A stretch of 5,525 bases of DNA from Pseudomonadota bacterium (GTDB taxonomy: Bacteria; Myxococcota; Myxococcia; Myxococcales; Anaeromyxobacteraceae): the NCBI GenBank assembly GCA_023411405.1, contig JAEYOU010000716.1:1-5525 (forward strand), read 5' to 3'. Under the pieces are notes generated by a model. The model did no database searches. It was given only the letters and a program-made list of their open reading frames with translations, and had not been told where the DNA came from. This document shows positions 1 to 5,525 of the stretch, piece by piece. The first letter of the stretch is position 1, and each line of letters opens with the position of its first letter. The position numbers and the translations under genes were made by a program.

Positions 1-2
1 CG

Positions 3-1436
3 ACCGCACCGCTCCGGTCGAGCGGTCCCGTCCGGTACTACTGCGACTGCCGGGACGGCGCGGCCAAGGGGTGCATGCCGGGCGACGACGCGAACCCGGG
101 CACGAGCCCCGACGCTCCCCGCCGGACCGTCGCGCGCGCGCGCGACGACTTCAACGCGCTGCCGCCGGGCGGCACCGTCGCGTTCTGCCGCGGCGGCGCC
201 TTCGACGTCGGCGGCACGGTCTACGTCCAGAACCCGGCCTGCAAGGCGGGGCGGACCTGCGACTGGCGCGACTACACTCCCGCGTGGGGCGCCACCGCCC
301 GGCCCATCTTCCTCGCCGGCGCGAACAACTTCCTGTGGATGGGGCGCGCCGATCACGACGAGGGATATCGGTACTGGAACCTCGACGTCCGGCACACCGG
401 CGGGGCGGGGATCAGCTTCTGGTTCTCGTCCGACCTGACCGACGTCGAGGTGTGCAACGTCGCGGGCTCGGGCGGCGACGCGGCGGGGGTGATCAACCCC
501 TACGTCGCCCGCCTCGTCATCCGCGACTCCCAGTGGTCCAGCTACGCCAAGCAGGGCTTCATCGGCGGCGCCGAGGACCTGACCATCGACTCCAACGTCT
601 TCACGGACGTGGGCGCCATGCGGGGCCCGCAGCACCACGCCGTCTACCTGAGCGGCGGAGGCGAGCCCAACGCCACGCCGGGCGGCTGGCGTGGCGAGCG
701 GATCCTCAACAACGAGATCCGCCTCAGCTCCTGCAAGGGCACGGTGATCGTGGCCCACGGGCGCCACGTCGACACGCGGATCGAGAACAACCTCATCGTG
801 GCGTCGAACGCCACCGGCGGGTGCTACGGGATCCAGGCCACCCACGGCGGGTACCCCTACAGCGGCTGGTTCCGGAACCTGGTCGTCCGGCGGAACCGCG
901 TCACGCTCGCGGGCGGCGGCCAGGGCATCACCGCCAACAACTGCGCCGACTGCGTGATCACGGACAACGCGATCGCCCTCACGTCCCCCTCCGCCGGCTG
1001 GAGGGGGATCGCCGCCCCCGACGCGCCCGCGCGCCCGGGCATGGATCCGCCGGAGCAGATCACCACGCGCGCCCTCATCCAGAACAACTCCATCTACCTC
1101 GCGGCCGAGGGCCACGGGATCGTCGTCGCCACGGAGGGGGACGGCCACGTCGTCGAGAACAACGCGGTCTGGACGGCCAACCCGACCTGCAACCAGATCA
1201 CGCGACCGACGGTACGCAACGCCGGCAACTACTGCCGCACCAGCGGCGGTCCGCAGCTCGGGGCGGTGTTCGTGAACGCCCGCGACGGCGACCTGCGGCC
1301 GGTCACCCCGGGCCCGCTCGTCGGCCGGGGCGCCTCCACGCACTACTCGCCGACCGGCCTGTCCCCGCGGTGGAGCCCGACCGACGCCGGAGCTCCCCGC
1401 ACGCCCCCGACCGACGTCGGGGCCTTCGTTCGCTGA
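3..1436 (+). CDS. Right-handed parallel beta-helix protein, cysteine-rich, 5'-partial (paralogue of the gene at 2569-4374)
   Basis: The open frame runs in from the left edge, and 477 residues are visible. The first ATG (75) is internal: codons 3-74 already match the paralogue (APLR..GPV.YYCDC), so the true start lies outside the window. The opening part (GDDA..GTSP.APRRT then TVA.CRGGAF) resembles the N-terminal cap of pectate-lyase-like beta-helix proteins. Beta-helix rungs follow, with repeated N-N-x-[IV] turns (LNNEIRL, ENNLIVA, QNNSIYLA, ENNAVW) at about 700-1170, and an HHAVYLSGGG motif at 633-662 of the kind seen in this fold. The end (GDLRP..PGPLVG...D.GAFV) resembles the usual C-terminal closing rung. 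Thirteen cysteines are shared with the paralogue, suggesting an oxidising extracytoplasmic location. Polysaccharide binding or lysis is plausible, but no catalytic set can be assigned. A signal peptide and Ig-like domain like those of the paralogue may lie upstream. The short gap to the glycosyltransferase suggests co-transcription. Confidence 0.87.
   Translation, partial: TAPLRSSGPVRYYCDCRDGAAKGCMPGDDANPGTSPDAPRRTVARARDDFNALPPGGTVAFCRGGAFDVGGTVYVQNPACKAGRTCDWRDYTPAWGATARPIFLAGANNFLWMGRADHDEGYRYWNLDVRHTGGAGISFWFSSDLTDVEVCNVAGSGGDAAGVINPYVARLVIRDSQWSSYAKQGFIGGAEDLTIDSNVFTDVGAMRGPQHHAVYLSGGGEPNATPGGWRGERILNNEIRLSSCKGTVIVAHGRHVDTRIENNLIVASNATGGCYGIQATHGGYPYSGWFRNLVVRRNRVTLAGGGQGITANNCADCVITDNAIALTSPSAGWRGIAAPDAPARPGMDPPEQITTRALIQNNSIYLAAEGHGIVVATEGDGHVVENNAVWTANPTCNQITRPTVRNAGNYCRTSGGPQLGAVFVNARDGDLRPVTPGPLVGRGASTHYSPTGLSPRWSPTDAGAPRTPPTDVGAFVR
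3..1436 (+). repeat. Long direct repeat copy A (diverged gene duplication)
   Basis: This segment is homologous along its whole length, in the same orientation, to 2938-4374, with a net difference of one codon. Nucleotide identity is patchy but includes exact runs, for example 29 bases at 552-580 matching 3490-3518. The copies are separated by about 1.5 kb holding the glycosyltransferase gene and the N-terminal coding part of the second copy. Confidence 0.85.
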
Positions 1437-1446
1437 CGCCGCGCCG

Positions 1447-2436
1447 ATGACGAGCGCTGCGATCGTGGTCATCGGCCGGAACGAGGGCGCCGGGCTCGAG
1501 CGCTGCCTGCGGTCGGCGCTCGCCTGCGCCGTGCCGGTGGTCTACGCCGACTCGGGCTCCACCGACGGGAGCGCCGCCCTGGCCCGCGCCCTGGGCGTGG
1601 AGGTGGTGGAGCTCTCGCCGTCGCGGCCCTTCAGCGCGGCGCGCGGGCGCAACGAGGGGGTCGCCCGCCTCCTGGAGCTGCACCCCGGCGTCGAGGCGGT
1701 GCAGTTCGTCGACGGCGACTGCGAGCTCGTCCCGGGGTGGCTCGACCGCGGGCTGCGCGAGCTCGCCCACCGCGCCGACGCCGCCGTGGTCTGCGGGCGG
1801 GTCCGCGAACGCGCGCCCGACGCGAGCCCCTACAACCGGCTCTGCGCCCTGGAGTGGCAGCTGCCGCCCGGCGAGGTGAAGGCCTGCGGCGGGATCTTCC
1901 TGGTCCGGACCGCCGTGTTCCGCGCCGCGGGCGGGTTCCGGGACGACGTCCTCGCCGGCGAGGAGCCGGAGTTCTGCCTGCGCGTCCGCCGCGGCGGCCA
2001 CAAGGTGCTGCACGTGCCCGAGGACATGGTCTGGCACGACGCCGCCCTGCTCCGGTTCGGGCAGTGGTGGTGGCGTGCCCGCCGCGGCGGCCGCGCCTAC
2101 GCCCAGGGAGCGGCCCTCCACGGCGGCCCTCCGGACCACCACTTCGTCCGCGAACGCCGGAGCGCGCTCCTGTGGGCCCTGGGCCCGCTCGCGCTGGCGC
2201 TCGGGCTCGCCTGGCCCACCTCCGGCCTGGGCCTGGTGGTCCTCGCCGTCTACCCGGCGCAGGCCCTGCGCATCGCGCGAAAGGCGCGGGCGCGGGGCTG
2301 GTCGGCGCCGGACCGACGACTCTACGGGCTGTTCACGGTGATCGCCAAGTTCGCGGAGGCGCAGGGCGTGCTCGAGTACGAGTGGCTGCGGCTGCGCCGG
2401 CCGCCGGGCCACGCGACGGGCGCGGCGGCGCCGTGA
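1447..2436 (+). CDS. Glycosyltransferase family 2 (GT-A fold) with hydrophobic C-terminal segment
   Basis: Complete 329-residue protein of typical GT2 length. It should transfer a sugar from a nucleotide-sugar donor at the cytoplasmic face of the inner membrane; donor and acceptor cannot be read from sequence. The GT-A fold begins at once (AAIVVIGRNEGAGLERCL, residues 4-21). D35 in ADSGSTDGS fits nucleotide binding. DGD at 89-91, after the strand VQFV, is the metal-binding DxD. CGGIFLVRTAVFRAAGGF (147-164) and AGEEPEFCLRVRRGG (170-184) are the acceptor and ED-type motifs, and H197 in VWHD follows. WWWRARRGGRAYAQG (207-221) leads to two hydrophobic stretches (about 240-257 and 261-274), probably membrane-associated. 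The ATG is preferred because the next in-frame GTG (V7) would remove the first beta-strand. No clear Shine-Dalgarno precedes it; the stop codon 10 bases upstream suggests translational coupling to the preceding beta-helix gene. The role is probably exopolysaccharide or O-antigen assembly. Confidence 0.92.
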   Translation: MTSAAIVVIGRNEGAGLERCLRSALACAVPVVYADSGSTDGSAALARALGVEVVELSPSRPFSAARGRNEGVARLLELHPGVEAVQFVDGDCELVPGWLDRGLRELAHRADAAVVCGRVRERAPDASPYNRLCALEWQLPPGEVKACGGIFLVRTAVFRAAGGFRDDVLAGEEPEFCLRVRRGGHKVLHVPEDMVWHDAALLRFGQWWWRARRGGRAYAQGAALHGGPPDHHFVRERRSALLWALGPLALALGLAWPTSGLGLVVLAVYPAQALRIARKARARGWSAPDRRLYGLFTVIAKFAEAQGVLEYEWLRLRRPPGHATGAAAP

Positions 2437-2518
2437 AGCGACATCGGGTCGGTGCACGCCCGGTCCCGTCCTCGCCGGGTGCCCTCCGCCATTCGCGTGT
2501 TCTCATCTGCTCGGGATT

Positions 2519-2540
2519 GTGATTCGTTGGAGCGAATCAC
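2519..2540 (+). promoter_or_regulatory. Perfect 8-bp inverted repeat with 6-base spacer; candidate operator or mRNA hairpin
   Basis: GTGATTCG (2519-2526), spacer TTGGAG (2527-2532) and CGAATCAC (2533-2540) form an exact dyad. On DNA this is a plausible dimeric-repressor operator. In the transcript it would fold into an 8-bp stem whose loop displays GGAG, a good Shine-Dalgarno match 9 bases before the in-frame ATG at 2542. No run of T follows, so it is unlikely to be an intrinsic terminator. The dyad is directly visible; a regulatory role is inferred from its position. Confidence 0.5.
2529..2532 (+). promoter_or_regulatory. Shine-Dalgarno-like GGAG for the alternative start at 2542
   Basis: GGAG lies 9 bases before the in-frame ATG at 2542, which would give a 610-residue precursor. 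That start adds MPDDRSEGR, including three acidic residues, ahead of the signal peptide. This is unusual for a lipoprotein, so this start is treated as the alternative even though the site is well spaced. The site sits exactly in the loop of the inverted repeat. Confidence 0.35.
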
Positions 2541-2559
2541 GATGCCGGACGATCGAAGC

Positions 2560-2565
2560 GAGGGA
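2560..2565 (+). promoter_or_regulatory. Shine-Dalgarno-like GAGGGA for the preferred start at 2569
   Basis: GAGG (2560-2563) within GAGGGA lies 5 bases before the ATG at 2569. That start yields a 22-residue lipoprotein signal peptide with a short basic n-region (MR). Spacing and signal-peptide shape together decide the start chosen for the downstream gene. Confidence 0.5.
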
Positions 2566-2568
2566 CGG

Positions 2569-2637
2569 ATGCGTCTCGTTCAGGCCGCGATGCTCGCGGC
2601 GATGCTCCCATGGGCGGTGGCGGGCGCCGCCGGGTGC
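2569..2637 (+). other. Lipoprotein signal peptide and lipobox
   Basis: The 22 residues before C23 comprise a basic start (MR), a hydrophobic core (LVQAAMLAAMLPWAVAG) and a small-residue cleavage site, A-A-G before Cys. Signal peptidase II would cleave there and the cysteine would be lipidated. Alanine instead of leucine at -3 is permitted but less canonical, so the call is good rather than certain. Confidence 0.75.
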
Positions 2638-4374
2638 CAGGCGGTGACGGGGTTGGCCACCGGGACCGATATCACCGTCTCGGTCCAGCCGACGTACACG
2701 CGGGTCGCGCCCGGGGGCTCGCTCCAGTTCTCGGCGGCCGTCTTCGGGGCCGAGGATCCCACGGTGGAGTGGCAGATCGAGGAGGCGAACGGCGGGACCA
2801 TCGACGCCTCGGGGTTCTACCGGGCGCCGCAGCAGGCCGGCACGTACCACGTCCGCGCGGTGGCGCTCGCCGACGGGCAGGCGAGCGGGACCGCACGGGT
2901 GAGCGTCGGGTCCACGGGTGGGGGGGCGTCGTGCGCCGACGCCCCGCTCCGCACCACCGGCCCCGTCTACTACTACTGCGACTGCCAGTCCGGGGCCTCC
3001 GGGGGCTGCGCGGCGGGTGACGACGCCGCCGCCGGCACGAGCCCCTCCGCGCCGCGCCGCACCCTCGCCAACGCCGTCGCCCGCTTCAACTCCATGGCCG
3101 CGGGCTCTACCGTCGCCCTCTGCCGCGGCGGCGCCTTCTCCCGCACCGCCACCGCCGGGATCTACAACGCCGCCTGCCGCGCCGGGGACCCCTGCGACCT
3201 CCGCGACTACGCGCCCGCCGGCATGGAGAACGCGCCGCGCCCGGTGATCCTCGCGGGCGGGAACGACGTCTTCCGCGTCCAGACCGGCGGCCACGACGAG
3301 GGCTACCGCTTCTGGAACCTCGACCTCCGCCACACCGGCGGCACGGGCATCTCGTTCTGGTTCGCCTCCGACGTCACCGACGTCGACGTCTGCAACGTCG
3401 CCGGCAACGGCGGCGACGCGGCCGGCGTCATCAACCCCTGGGTCGCGCGCCTCACCATCCGGAGCTCGCAGTGGAGCAACTACGCCAACCAGGGCTTCAT
3501 CGGCGGCGCCGAGGACCTCACCATCGACGGCAACTACTTCTCCGACGTCGGGGCCATGCGCGGCGCGCAGTACCACTCCATCTACCTCTCCGGCGGCGGC
3601 GACGCGACCTCCACGCCCGGCGGCTGGCCGAACGAGCGGATCATCAACAACGAGATCCGCCTGAGCAGGTGCAACGGCACCATCGTGGCGCTCCACGGAC
3701 GGCACGTGGACACGGTGGTCCAGAACAACCTCATCGTCGCCAACAACGCGGCGGGCGGGTGTTACGGGATCCAGGCCAATCACGGCGGCTACCCGTACAG
3801 CTGCTGGTTCCGGAACGCGGTGTTCCAGGGGAACCGGCTCGTCCTCGCGGGCAGCGGGCAGGGCATCACCGCCAACAACTGCCTGGACTGCCTCATCACC
3901 GACAACGTCGTCGCGCTCACCTCGAGCGCGTCCGGCTGGCGCGGCATCGCCGCCCCCGATGCGGCGGCGCGGTCGGGCCTGAGCCCCCCGGAGCAGACCA
4001 CCACCGGCGCGGTGATCCAGAACAACTCCATCTACCTCGCCGCCTACGGGTTCGGGATCGTGATCGGGAGCGAAGGGGCCAACTTCGTCGTCGAGAACAA
4101 CGCCGTCTGGACCGCGCACACGGCCTGCACCTCCATCAGCCGCCCCACCCTCCGCAACACGAACAACTATTGCCGCGCGAGCGGCGGCGCCGCGCTCGGC
4201 GCGGTCTTCGTGGACGCTCCCAGCGGCGACCTGCGGCCCGTGAACCCTGGCCCGCTCATCGGCTACGGCTCGTCGACGAGCTACTCCCCCACGGCGCTCT
4301 CGCCGGTGTGGAGCATCGACGACCTCGGCGTCCCCCGCGCCCCGCCCATCGACGCCGGCGCGTTCGTGCACTGA
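2569..4374 (+). CDS. Lipoprotein with Ig-like domain and right-handed parallel beta-helix domain
   Basis: Complete protein, 601 residues from the ATG at 2569. The signal peptide (MRLVQAAMLAAMLPWAVAGAAG) ends in a lipobox, A-A-G-C, with the lipidated cysteine at C23. Q24 at +2 favours the outer membrane. Residues about 34-113 form a bacterial Ig-like domain: VSVQP....VAPGGSLQFSA, then VEWQIEE...GGTIDASGFYRAP and AGTYHVRAVA. A short Gly/Ser linker leads to the beta-helix domain (about 124-601), which is about 70% identical to the partial gene at the left edge and carries the same YYCDC cap, N-N turns, HSIYLSGGG motif and closing D.GAFV. All 13 paralogue cysteines are present, plus an extra one in YSCWF. 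The likely role is an extracytoplasmic glycan-binding or glycan-processing protein. No catalytic residues can be named. An ATG at 2542 is a credible alternative start; a GTG at 2452 is not, because it would bury the signal peptide. The gene may have its own promoter or belong to the upstream operon. Confidence 0.9.
   Translation: MRLVQAAMLAAMLPWAVAGAAGCQAVTGLATGTDITVSVQPTYTRVAPGGSLQFSAAVFGAEDPTVEWQIEEANGGTIDASGFYRAPQQAGTYHVRAVALADGQASGTARVSVGSTGGGASCADAPLRTTGPVYYYCDCQSGASGGCAAGDDAAAGTSPSAPRRTLANAVARFNSMAAGSTVALCRGGAFSRTATAGIYNAACRAGDPCDLRDYAPAGMENAPRPVILAGGNDVFRVQTGGHDEGYRFWNLDLRHTGGTGISFWFASDVTDVDVCNVAGNGGDAAGVINPWVARLTIRSSQWSNYANQGFIGGAEDLTIDGNYFSDVGAMRGAQYHSIYLSGGGDATSTPGGWPNERIINNEIRLSRCNGTIVALHGRHVDTVVQNNLIVANNAAGGCYGIQANHGGYPYSCWFRNAVFQGNRLVLAGSGQGITANNCLDCLITDNVVALTSSASGWRGIAAPDAAARSGLSPPEQTTTGAVIQNNSIYLAAYGFGIVIGSEGANFVVENNAVWTAHTACTSISRPTLRNTNNYCRASGGAALGAVFVDAPSGDLRPVNPGPLIGYGSSTSYSPTALSPVWSIDDLGVPRAPPIDAGAFVH
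2668..2907 (+). other. Ig-like domain region within the lipoprotein
   Basis: About 80 residues follow the pattern common in Ig-like repeats of secreted bacterial proteins: a strand ending near P, then VAPGGSLQFSA, a central VEWQI strand with a G-turn, GFYRAP, AGTYHVRAVA and a final RVSV strand. Such domains usually act as spacers or adhesion modules. Here it would hold the beta-helix away from the membrane anchor. The assignment rests on pattern recognition, not a profile search. Confidence 0.7.
2938..4374 (+). repeat. Long direct repeat copy B (diverged gene duplication)
   Basis: Partner of the copy at the left edge. Homology begins at the APLR motif, which is where copy A enters the window, so the true left boundary of the duplication cannot be seen. 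It may extend through the Ig-like domain and signal peptide, or only the beta-helix part may be shared. Confidence 0.85.
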
Positions 4375-4378
4375 CGGC

Positions 4379-4392
4379 GCGGCGGCCGCCGC
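4379..4392. terminator. GC-rich 14-bp palindrome between convergent genes, weak terminator candidate
   Basis: GCGGCGGCCGCCGC is self-complementary and lies in the 17-base gap between the stop of the lipoprotein gene and the stop of the ligase gene on the other strand. As RNA it could form a 5-bp stem with a GGCC loop from either strand. There is no T-tract on either side, so this is at best a weak bidirectional terminator. In such GC-rich DNA it may be chance. Confidence 0.22.
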
Positions 4393-5525
4393 TACGCGCC
4401 GGGGCGGGCGAGCGCCGCGACCTTCGCGCGGAGGAGCTTCCCGGCCTCGTTGCGCGGCAGCGCCGGCACCAGCGAGAAGCGCACCGGCACGCGGTACGCG
4501 GGCATCCGCTCCCGGCAGAAGCGCCGCAGCTCGTCCTCGCTCGGCGCGCGGCCCTGCCGCGGCACCACGAAGGCCGCCGGGACCTCGCCCATCAGCTCGT
4601 CGGGGGCGCCGACGACGGCGGCCTCGGCGACGTCGGGGTGCTCGGCCACCACCTGCTCGATCTCCACCGGGCTCACGCGGTGCCCGCCGATCTTGAGGAT
4701 CTCCTTCGAGCGTCCGCGGTGGAAGAAGAACCCGTCCCCGTCGCGCTCGGCGAGGTCGCCCGTCCACAGCCAGCCGTCGTGGAGGATGGCCGCCGTCTCG
4801 GCGGGATCGTCCAGGTAGCCCGCGGTGACGTTGTCGCCCCGGGCCACGAGGTGCCCGACCGTGCCGGGCGGGAGCGGCCGCGCCTGGTCGTCGACGACCG
4901 CGAGCTCGACGCCCGGGATCGGGACGCCGATCGATCCGCGCTTCTCCTCGGCGCGCGCGGGGGGAAGGTACGAGAGCCGGGCCGTGGCCTCCGTCTGGCC
5001 GTACATGACGAAGAGCTCCGCCGGGTGGAACGCCTTCCGGACCCAGTCGATGGTCTCCGGCGCCATGGCGCCGCCCGCCTGCGTGACGTAGCGGAGCGCC
5101 GGGAACGCCATGCTCTCCACGTTCACCTGGCGCCGGAGGATCTCGAACGTGAGCGGCACGCCCGCGAAGCCGGTGCAGCCCTCGGCCCCGACCGTCTCCA
5201 GCACCGTCCGGGGGAACGCGAACCGTCCGTCCAGGAAGACCGACCCGCCGGCGAGGAGGTGTGTCTGCAGCACGCTGCGCCCGTAGCAGTAGTAGAGCGG
5301 CAAGATCAGCAGGGCGCGGTCCCGCGCGGTGAGCCCGAGGTACTGCACGATCGACCGCGTGTTGGCGTCCACGTTGCGGAACGTCTGCACCACGCCGCGC
5401 GGGCGGCCGGTGCTCCCCGAGGTGTAGAGGATGAGCGCCGGCTGGTCGGGCGAGCGCGCCGGGCGCGGCGCCGGCGGCGGCGCCGACAGCGCCGGATCGA
5501 CGCGCCCGTCGTCGAGGAGCAGCGC
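4392..5525 (-). CDS. AMP-forming acyl-CoA synthetase/ligase (ANL superfamily), 5'-partial
   Basis: The C-terminal 377 residues are visible, and about 130-150 N-terminal residues are expected beyond the right edge. The enzyme activates a carboxylate as an acyl-adenylate using ATP and then transfers it, usually to CoA or a carrier protein. The P-loop motif LYTSGSTGRPRG (A3) is encoded at about 5429-5394, YGQTEA (A5) at 5003-4986, WTGDL (A7) near 4766-4752, the hinge and A8 region RSKEILKIGGHRVSPVEIE near 4712-4656, and PRNEAGK (A10) with its catalytic lysine at 4439-4437. All core motifs in view are intact. The GTG at 5393 is not the start, because the P-loop lies upstream of it in the same frame. 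The stretch LPLYYCYGRSVLQTHL..GG recalls ligases found in polysaccharide and surface-modification clusters, but this is from memory. The substrate cannot be told from sequence. Transcription converges on the lipoprotein gene, so this is a separate unit. Confidence 0.92.
   Translation of the reverse strand, partial: ALLLDDGRVDPALSAPPPAPRPARSPDQPALILYTSGSTGRPRGVVQTFRNVDANTRSIVQYLGLTARDRALLILPLYYCYGRSVLQTHLLAGGSVFLDGRFAFPRTVLETVGAEGCTGFAGVPLTFEILRRQVNVESMAFPALRYVTQAGGAMAPETIDWVRKAFHPAELFVMYGQTEATARLSYLPPARAEEKRGSIGVPIPGVELAVVDDQARPLPPGTVGHLVARGDNVTAGYLDDPAETAAILHDGWLWTGDLAERDGDGFFFHRGRSKEILKIGGHRVSPVEIEQVVAEHPDVAEAAVVGAPDELMGEVPAAFVVPRQGRAPSEDELRRFCRERMPAYRVPVRFSLVPALPRNEAGKLLRAKVAALARPGA

Larger units (their letters stand above)
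2437..2568. other. Intergenic region, comparatively AT-rich, probable regulatory leader
   Basis: This 132-base gap separates the glycosyltransferase stop from the preferred start of the second beta-helix gene. From about 2491 to 2550 it is visibly richer in A/T than its surroundings, as expected of a promoter or leader. It contains the inverted repeat at 2519-2540 and two Shine-Dalgarno-like sites. I could not assign convincing -35/-10 boxes or a sigma-54 (GG-N10-GC) element. There is no T-tract marking a terminator for the upstream gene, so read-through remains possible. Confidence 0.5.

Noticed and set aside
75..77. ATG as the start of the first beta-helix gene
   Set aside because: The frame is open upstream to the window edge, and those 24 codons align with the paralogue, including YYCDC, so this methionine is internal.
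3..1436. Named polysaccharide lyase or epimerase activity for the beta-helix proteins
   Set aside because: The fold pattern is visible, but no family-defining catalytic residues could be identified, so no enzyme name is given.
1437..1446. Terminator or promoter between the first beta-helix gene and the glycosyltransferase
   Set aside because: Ten bases are too few, and no hairpin or box is seen. Co-transcription is simpler.
71..1450. 459-codon open frame on the + strand overlapping the first beta-helix gene in another frame
   Set aside because: Its product is almost all Arg, Pro, Gly and Ala with no domain pattern, while the overlapping frame matches a full paralogue. It is a GC-rich shadow.
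2452..2454. GTG as the start of the lipoprotein
   Set aside because: It would add 39 residues ahead of a clear signal peptide, lacks a Shine-Dalgarno site, and the added part reads like untranslated leader.
1303..2457. 384-codon open frame on the - strand opposite the glycosyltransferase
   Set aside because: It is rich in Arg, Ala and Pro with no recognisable motif, and the + strand encodes a clear GT2 with DxD.
2437..2568. Promoter boxes for the lipoprotein gene
   Set aside because: The region is AT-enriched, but no pair of boxes with proper spacing stood out, so none is annotated.
2503..4767. 754-codon open frame on the - strand opposite the lipoprotein gene and part of the ligase
   Set aside because: It is a low-complexity Arg/Ala/Gly/Val product spanning two well-supported genes. 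Long antisense frames are expected at this GC content.
5391..5393. GTG as the start of the ligase
   Set aside because: The ATP-binding P-loop TSGSTG is encoded just upstream in the same frame, so the gene continues past the right edge.

Overview
The window is very GC-rich DNA with dense coding and strong third-position G/C bias. That, together with lipoproteins carrying Ig-like and beta-helix domains, fits a Myxococcota-type (Anaeromyxobacter-like) deltaproteobacterial chromosome. The assignment is an inference from composition and protein style; no marker gene is present. The content looks like part of a cell-surface or exopolysaccharide locus.

Layout: (1) Positions 3-1436 (+) hold the C-terminal 477 residues of a cysteine-rich, secreted-type right-handed parallel beta-helix protein whose N-terminus lies off the left edge. 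(2) After a 10-base gap, 1447-2436 (+) encodes a complete family 2 glycosyltransferase with a GT-A domain and a hydrophobic C-terminal segment. (3) A 132-base, comparatively AT-rich gap (2437-2568) contains a perfect 8-bp inverted repeat with a Shine-Dalgarno-like GGAG in its loop. (4) Positions 2569-4374 (+) encode a complete lipoprotein: signal peptide with lipobox, Ig-like domain, then a beta-helix domain that is a close paralogue (about 70% identical by hand alignment) of the first gene. (5) Convergent to it, only 17 bases from stop to stop, 4392-5525 (-) encodes the C-terminal 377 residues of an AMP-forming acyl-CoA synthetase/ligase of the ANL superfamily, with its N-terminus off the right edge.

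The likely theme is synthesis and handling of an extracellular glycan. The glycosyltransferase would add a sugar at the inner membrane. The two beta-helix proteins, at least one lipid-anchored, could bind or cleave a polysaccharide outside the cytoplasm. The ligase could activate an acyl or amino-acid substituent. Only the families are supported directly; the shared pathway is inferred from proximity. The most noteworthy feature is the duplicated beta-helix gene flanking the glycosyltransferase, with 13 conserved cysteines, plus the dyad in front of the second copy. I see no RNA genes, CRISPR arrays, insertion sequences or attachment sites.
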